A DNA stretch of 64,000 nucleotides, from NCBI GenBank assembly GCA_963837355.1, contig CAWIMY010000002.1, forward strand, positions 186,001 to 250,000, written 5' to 3'. This DNA comes from Aureispira sp963837355. GTDB lineage: Bacteria > Bacteroidota > Bacteroidia > Chitinophagales > Saprospiraceae. The position numbers and the translations under genes were made by a program. Shown here in pieces: positions 60,737 through 64,000 of this stretch. The notes beneath the pieces were generated by a model, which was given only the letters and a program-made list of their open reading frames with translations, did no database searches and was not told the DNA's origin. How positions within the stretch are numbered: the first letter of the stretch is position 1; each line of letters starts with the position of its first letter.

Positions 60737-61809
60737 TGGAAGCGTTTTTTGAAGGCGACTTGTGTTTTGTTGTACTCGTCCCAGTTGCCAATGTCCATCC
60801 AAGCCCCTTCGCTAATGGGAAAAACCCCAATACTACCGCCGTTTGCACGAATTTGCTCAAATAAATCGGTAATGTCAAAAAAGCGGTCTGCTGGAATCTG
60901 ATCCAACAACCTAGGCTCTAATAAATACATCCCCGTATTTACAAAAAAGGTCAAATCGGGCTTTTCTTGTACGGCCTCCAATTTTCCGTTGTCACTCACT
61001 TCCAAAATCCCGTAGGGAATTTTATAGTTTTTTAAGGCCGCTACGATCGTTAAATCATAGTCGTGCTCCTTGTGAAAGTCGTAAATTTCCAAGTAATCTT
61101 GATCGACCAAAATGTCGCAATTGCTCACAAAAAAGGTCTTGTCAATTTTGCCTTTGAGCATGGATAAACTCCCTGCAGTGCCTCTGGGGAAGTCCTCTTC
61201 AAAGTAATCAATCGTATAATTGGTATCTAATTCCTCAAAGTACTGCTTAATCATTGCTGCCTTATAATTGACGGAGCAATAGAATTGTAAGCAACCAATT
61301 TTATTAAAGCTATTGACAATGTGTTCCATAATGGCCTTATTGCCAATGGGTACCAAGGGTTTGGGAATGATGTTGGTAATGGGGCGCAAACGCGTGCCTT
61401 TTCCCCCTGCCATAATCACCACAGGCACTTCTAAAGAACGATTACTGCCCTGTTCTTCCTCCAGCAAATCATCCCAAAAGTAAATCTTGACCAACTCGTT
61501 GTCGTCGTTGATAACGGGCATGAACTCGCAGCGCAGGGCCAACATTCGCGCGCGGATTTCCTCTTCGCTAGCCGCCGTAGACGACACGTTGACCCGTGCT
61601 TTATCCCTTAGAATATGGGCAATCGGCACGTTCATCTCCTTCCCTTTGATAATGCCGCGTTGGATGTCTCCAATGCTCAACAAGGACTTGTATTTGTCGT
61701 TTTCGGTGACAATCAGCAACTTGTGGTTGACGACATCCATTTGTAGCAACGCATCTAAAATCGTGGCTTCTACGTGGATGCATAAATCGTCTATTTCTTT
61801 AGATAGCAT
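60733..61809 (-). CDS. CBS-domain nucleotidyltransferase (PtmE-like)
   Basis: Two CBS domains (about residues 1-120: LDALLQMDVVNHKLLIVTENDKYKSLLSIGDIQRGIIKG and RCEFMPVINDDNELVKIYFWDDLL) are fused to a nucleotidyltransferase domain (VVIMAGGKGTRLRPIT, IIPKPLVPIGNKAIMEHI, NCDILVDQDYLEIYDFH, FVNTGMYLLEP, WMDIGNWDEY). This two-part build matches PtmE, which makes GDP-glucosamine in the Campylobacter legionaminic acid pathway. The link is supported by the LegC-like and PseH-like genes next to it. Another NDP-sugar substrate is possible. Confidence 0.85.
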   Translation of the reverse strand: MLSKEIDDLCIHVEATILDALLQMDVVNHKLLIVTENDKYKSLLSIGDIQRGIIKGKEMNVPIAHILRDKARVNVSSTAASEEEIRARMLALRCEFMPVINDDNELVKIYFWDDLLEEEQGSNRSLEVPVVIMAGGKGTRLRPITNIIPKPLVPIGNKAIMEHIVNSFNKIGCLQFYCSVNYKAAMIKQYFEELDTNYTIDYFEEDFPRGTAGSLSMLKGKIDKTFFVSNCDILVDQDYLEIYDFHKEHDYDLTIVAALKNYKIPYGILEVSDNGKLEAVQEKPDLTFFVNTGMYLLEPRLLDQIPADRFFDITDLFEQIRANGGSIGVFPISEGAWMDIGNWDEYNKTQVAFKKRFQ

Positions 61810-61820
61810 AGTGTTCTAAT

Positions 61821-62868
61821 TTAAGCGTTCGCTTTGTAGCGCAATACATTTTTGGACTCTTGGGCGGGGTCGATGTTTTTCTCTTCGCGCCATTGTTCCA
61901 ATACCGCTTGATAGGCGGCAGGGTGGTGGACTTTCTTACCAATATGAAAAGCGCCGCGTTGGCTGCTGAAATTCATTTTGAACTTTAATAGGGAATTTTT
62001 GGGGTCGTTGGTGCTGCCGCCACCTAAATGGAAGCCCTTGCGGCCGCGTTCTTGCGCTGCTTGCATAGCGGTATATAAGAGCAAATTATTAGCCGCGAGC
62101 TTGGCATGGGCGCGATTTCTAGCCGATAAATGATAATGGGCATAGTCTCCATATTCTAAGACTAAAATAGCCCCTACCAATTCCCCTTCTAACAAGGCTT
62201 GGTAAACATACGCCTCTGGTAAGCTCGCTTGAATTTGCAGAAAGTAAGACAAGGGAAAAAAGTAGAAATCAGCCGCACTCAAATCGTTCATCGTTTGTTC
62301 ATACAGACCATGAAACTGTTCAAACGCCTCTTTTGTTTGGGCTTGTTCTACCACAACCCCCGCCCGCTCGGCTTTCCGAATCATATTGCGGTTCGTCCCT
62401 GAAAATTCCTGTTTCCACAGCGTTTCCAATGGTTGTTCCAAGTCTACAAAAACCGTTGGTCGATCATAAATAACGGTCATATAATCTTGGGCAGCCGTTT
62501 CGTTTTTCAACAAAGGATGGAAAGCGCGTAAACTCGGCCAAAATAGGTTGCTTGGCACAATAATCGGCAAAAGCCGTATAAAATTCCTTATAAAAAGAAG
62601 CCTCCTTTACCGCAAACAAAGACCCATTATACCCATAACACCCTTCTACATCATAATAAGCAGCATTGCCATAGGCTACTTTTTGTAACAAAAAAGGATA
62701 AAACCCTTTGCCCGCTGGCGACTCCAGATAAAAGCCGACGGCCTGCCCTTCTCCCAGCGCTTCGTACAGCGCGTAGTAAGCGGGGGTAAAGTAGATATCT
62801 TGTTGGGCAATTGGAAACTGCTCCAAAAGACGCTGCCACACTGCTTTATCTTTAATTACTTCATACAT
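61821..62868 (-). CDS. FemAB/GNAT-like aminoacyl or acyl transferase, +1 frameshift
   Basis: Two frames together encode one protein of 348 residues. Removal of one C near 62519-62520 joins AKQPILAEFTRF to HPLLKNETAAQDYMTVIYDR, giving the standard family sequence EFxRFHPLLxN. Features: an N-terminal IYFTPAYYALYEALGEGQAVGF part and a C-terminal GNAT-type part with SGTNRNMIRKAERAGVVVE, NDLSAADFYFFPLSYFLQI, HLSARNRAHAKLAANNLLLYTAMQAAQERGRKGFHLGGG. Such FemAB-like proteins in Bacteroidota sugar loci transfer amino acids or acyl groups to sugars. The frameshift is more likely an assembly error than real. Confidence 0.78.
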
Positions 62869-63385
62869 TAAACTCTTCTTTTAAAATGGCCATAATCACT
62901 TCGTTGTGAAACTGCCCTTCCTTGAAAACACTTTGACGCGTGGTACCTTCTTTTTTAAAGCTTAGGCGTTCGTGTAGCTTTAGAGTAAGTTCGTTATGTT
63001 CCAAAATTTTCGCAAATACTCGCTGCAATCCCAAGTGATTGAAGGCAAAGTTTAATACCAACCTAATCGCTTCCTTAGACAGGCCCTTACCTTTGTAAGC
63101 TTCCTCTCCAAAATAAATGGCATACTCACAATGGCGGTGAATACGGTGGATATCTTTAAGTACCACAATACCAATCAATACACCATCTTCTACGTGCTCC
63201 ACACCCAGTACGGTAGTTGGAAAATTACTATATAAAATGTTGTCGTACCAGCGCTCTTCCATCTCTCGATTGATAGGAAAGGGATGACTCGAATATAGTT
63301 GTTTGATTATGGGTTGATTGTGCCAAGCCAATGTTGTATCGATATCAGATTTGGTTAAGGCTCTCAATTGAACTCTACTCATCAT
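62861..63385 (-). CDS. GNAT-family N-acetyltransferase (PseH-like)
   Basis: A 174-residue GNAT protein: QLRALTKSDIDTTLAWHNQPII, RWYDNILYSN, VGIVVLKDIHRIHRHCEYAIYFGEEAYKGKGLSKEAIRLVLNFAF (acetyl-CoA loop), GLQRVFAKILEHNELTLKLHERLSFKKEGTTRQSVFKEGQFHN. The profile resembles PseH, the enzyme acetylating UDP-4-amino sugars in pseudaminic acid synthesis, as well as RimJ/RimL. It ends overlapping the FemAB-like gene and lies beside a LegC-like aminotransferase, which favours a nonulosonic acid role. Confidence 0.82.
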   Translation of the reverse strand: MMSRVQLRALTKSDIDTTLAWHNQPIIKQLYSSHPFPINREMEERWYDNILYSNFPTTVLGVEHVEDGVLIGIVVLKDIHRIHRHCEYAIYFGEEAYKGKGLSKEAIRLVLNFAFNHLGLQRVFAKILEHNELTLKLHERLSFKKEGTTRQSVFKEGQFHNEVIMAILKEEFNV

Positions 63386-63420
63386 ATAATTAGTTTAAAA
63401 TAGGTAATAAAAAGTAACTA

Positions 63421-63999
63421 TTAGGCACGTAAACGCACGCTACTAGGAATATTAACTACTCGCGCCGCTAAATGCGTAGAAACAGGCAATGGGCCACGAA
63501 TACTATTTTCGTATTGCGGTAAGCTGTTCATCAGGTCCCAGATGGGCCGCGTCATAATAGCCGCGCTATTGGTCGCCTCCAAAAAAGCTTCCTTGGCGGC
63601 GTTGTCCTTTAGCAGCACTGTTTGGAGCCAAAAATTAGCGGTCGTGCCTTCGCGTTCCCAAATAAAAGTTGGTTCCTGCCCTTCAAAAAAAGCACGGTAG
63701 CTGCTGGCCAATTCTCGTTTGTTTTCTAAAAACTGAGGCAGGGTTTCCAGTTGTGCCAAAGCCAAAGCAGCGTTCACATTTGGCATTCTATAATTAAAGC
63801 CCACTTCTTCGTGGCGATACGCCCAACGGTGAGGCATTTTGGCAGTTGTGGTCAAGTGCTTGATGCGTTTGCCCAGGGCTTCGTCATTGGTGATGACACA
63901 GCCGCCGCCGCCTGCAGTGGCTACTTTATTGCCATTAAAACTAAACACCCCCAAGGTACCAAATGTCCCTGTGTGTTGCTCGCCGATGTAGCTGCCCAA
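63421..63999 (-). CDS. LegC-like DegT/DnrJ/EryC1 aminotransferase, 3' part
   Basis: The C-terminal ~192 residues of an aminotransferase run off the right window edge, so the start is not seen. Motifs include TFGTLGVFSFNGNKVATAGGGG (cofactor Lys in NGNK), VITNDEALGKRIKHLTTTAK, HRWAYRHEEVGFNYRMPNVNAALALAQLE and IWDLMNSLPQY. The N-K-(V/I)-x-T-x-G-G-G-G and H-L-T-T-T-A-K signatures are those of LegC, the UDP-4-keto aminotransferase in legionaminic acid synthesis, and differ from the FdtB-type pair at 51985 and 56252. Confidence 0.85.
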   Translation of the reverse strand: MGSYIGEQHTGTFGTLGVFSFNGNKVATAGGGGCVITNDEALGKRIKHLTTTAKMPHRWAYRHEEVGFNYRMPNVNAALALAQLETLPQFLENKRELASSYRAFFEGQEPTFIWEREGTTANFWLQTVLLKDNAAKEAFLEATNSAAIMTRPIWDLMNSLPQYENSIRGPLPVSTHLAARVVNIPSSVRLRA

Positions 64000-64000
64000 A

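Noticed and set aside
1..64000. tRNA or rRNA genes
   Set aside because: No cloverleaf-like sequence with conserved tRNA positions and no rRNA stretch were noticed on reading; a covariance-model scan was not possible here.

Overview
The window looks like a chromosomal segment of a gliding member of the Bacteroidota, plausibly Saprospiraceae. That placement is inferred from gene content, not from a marker gene. The evidence is: GldF and GldG gliding proteins; several secreted proteins ending in type IX secretion (T9SS) sorting domains (C-termini such as SKWVKQ); TonB receptor and lipoprotein architectures typical of the phylum; a RadC-like protein and a GbsR-type regulator of Bacteroidota style; and TAnnTTTG-type -7 promoter boxes. 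No rRNA, tRNA, CRISPR array or complete insertion sequence was recognised.

Layout. 0-0.7 kb: start of a minus-strand gene that runs off the left edge, possibly a STAND-type NTPase. 1.1-3.2 kb: iscS-iscU-iscA operon behind a perfect 15-bp palindrome. 3.27-3.65 kb: eleven-unit repeat array ending in a perfect 48-bp palindrome. 3.7-6.7 kb: cold-shock gene and gldFG. 6.9-20.6 kb: secreted proteins, an NAD(P)-binding protein, two beta-propeller T9SS proteins (one 5'-truncated), alaS, an M23 endopeptidase, and a long T9SS cytochrome-c-like gene whose 3' half is broken by about twelve single-base homopolymer changes. 20.8-29.6 kb: MerR regulator, two amidohydrolases flanking an esterase, alpha/beta hydrolase, MbnP-like lipoprotein, ApbE. 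29.8-34.2 kb: degenerate RadC-like protein, amidase, frameshifted pyruvate kinase, epimerase. 34.2-36.4 kb: an accessory island with an inverted-repeat-bounded, hairpin-rich element, then an ATPase gene and a TOPRIM-like nuclease gene that carries an in-frame stop. 36.6-45.3 kb: GbsR-type regulator, recO, DUF3140, TonB receptor, three tandem paralogous lipoproteins, DUF3467, and a voltage-gated-type cation channel.

45.5 kb to the right edge is one long minus-strand surface-polysaccharide locus. It carries CDP-glucose synthesis and dehydration (rfbF/rfbG), galE, an FdtA/QdtA-type ketoisomerase, two FdtB/QdtB-type aminotransferases, an N-acetyltransferase, an N-formyltransferase, a MocA-type dehydrogenase, a sulfotransferase and five probable glycosyltransferases. 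At the right end are genes recalling nonulosonic (legionaminic) acid synthesis: a PtmE-like CBS-nucleotidyltransferase, a PseH-like acetyltransferase and a LegC-like aminotransferase. Together these suggest a glycan containing N-acylated amino-deoxy sugars and possibly sulfate.

The best candidate for an undescribed system is the 34.2-36.4 kb island. Outside it, the notable features are the homopolymer-indel cluster in the cytochrome gene, a Ca-channel-like selectivity filter in the cation channel, and the lipoprotein triplet. Single-base frameshifts in pyruvate kinase, a FemAB-like gene and the esterase suggest residual sequencing errors in the assembly, so every broken gene here should be read with that in mind.
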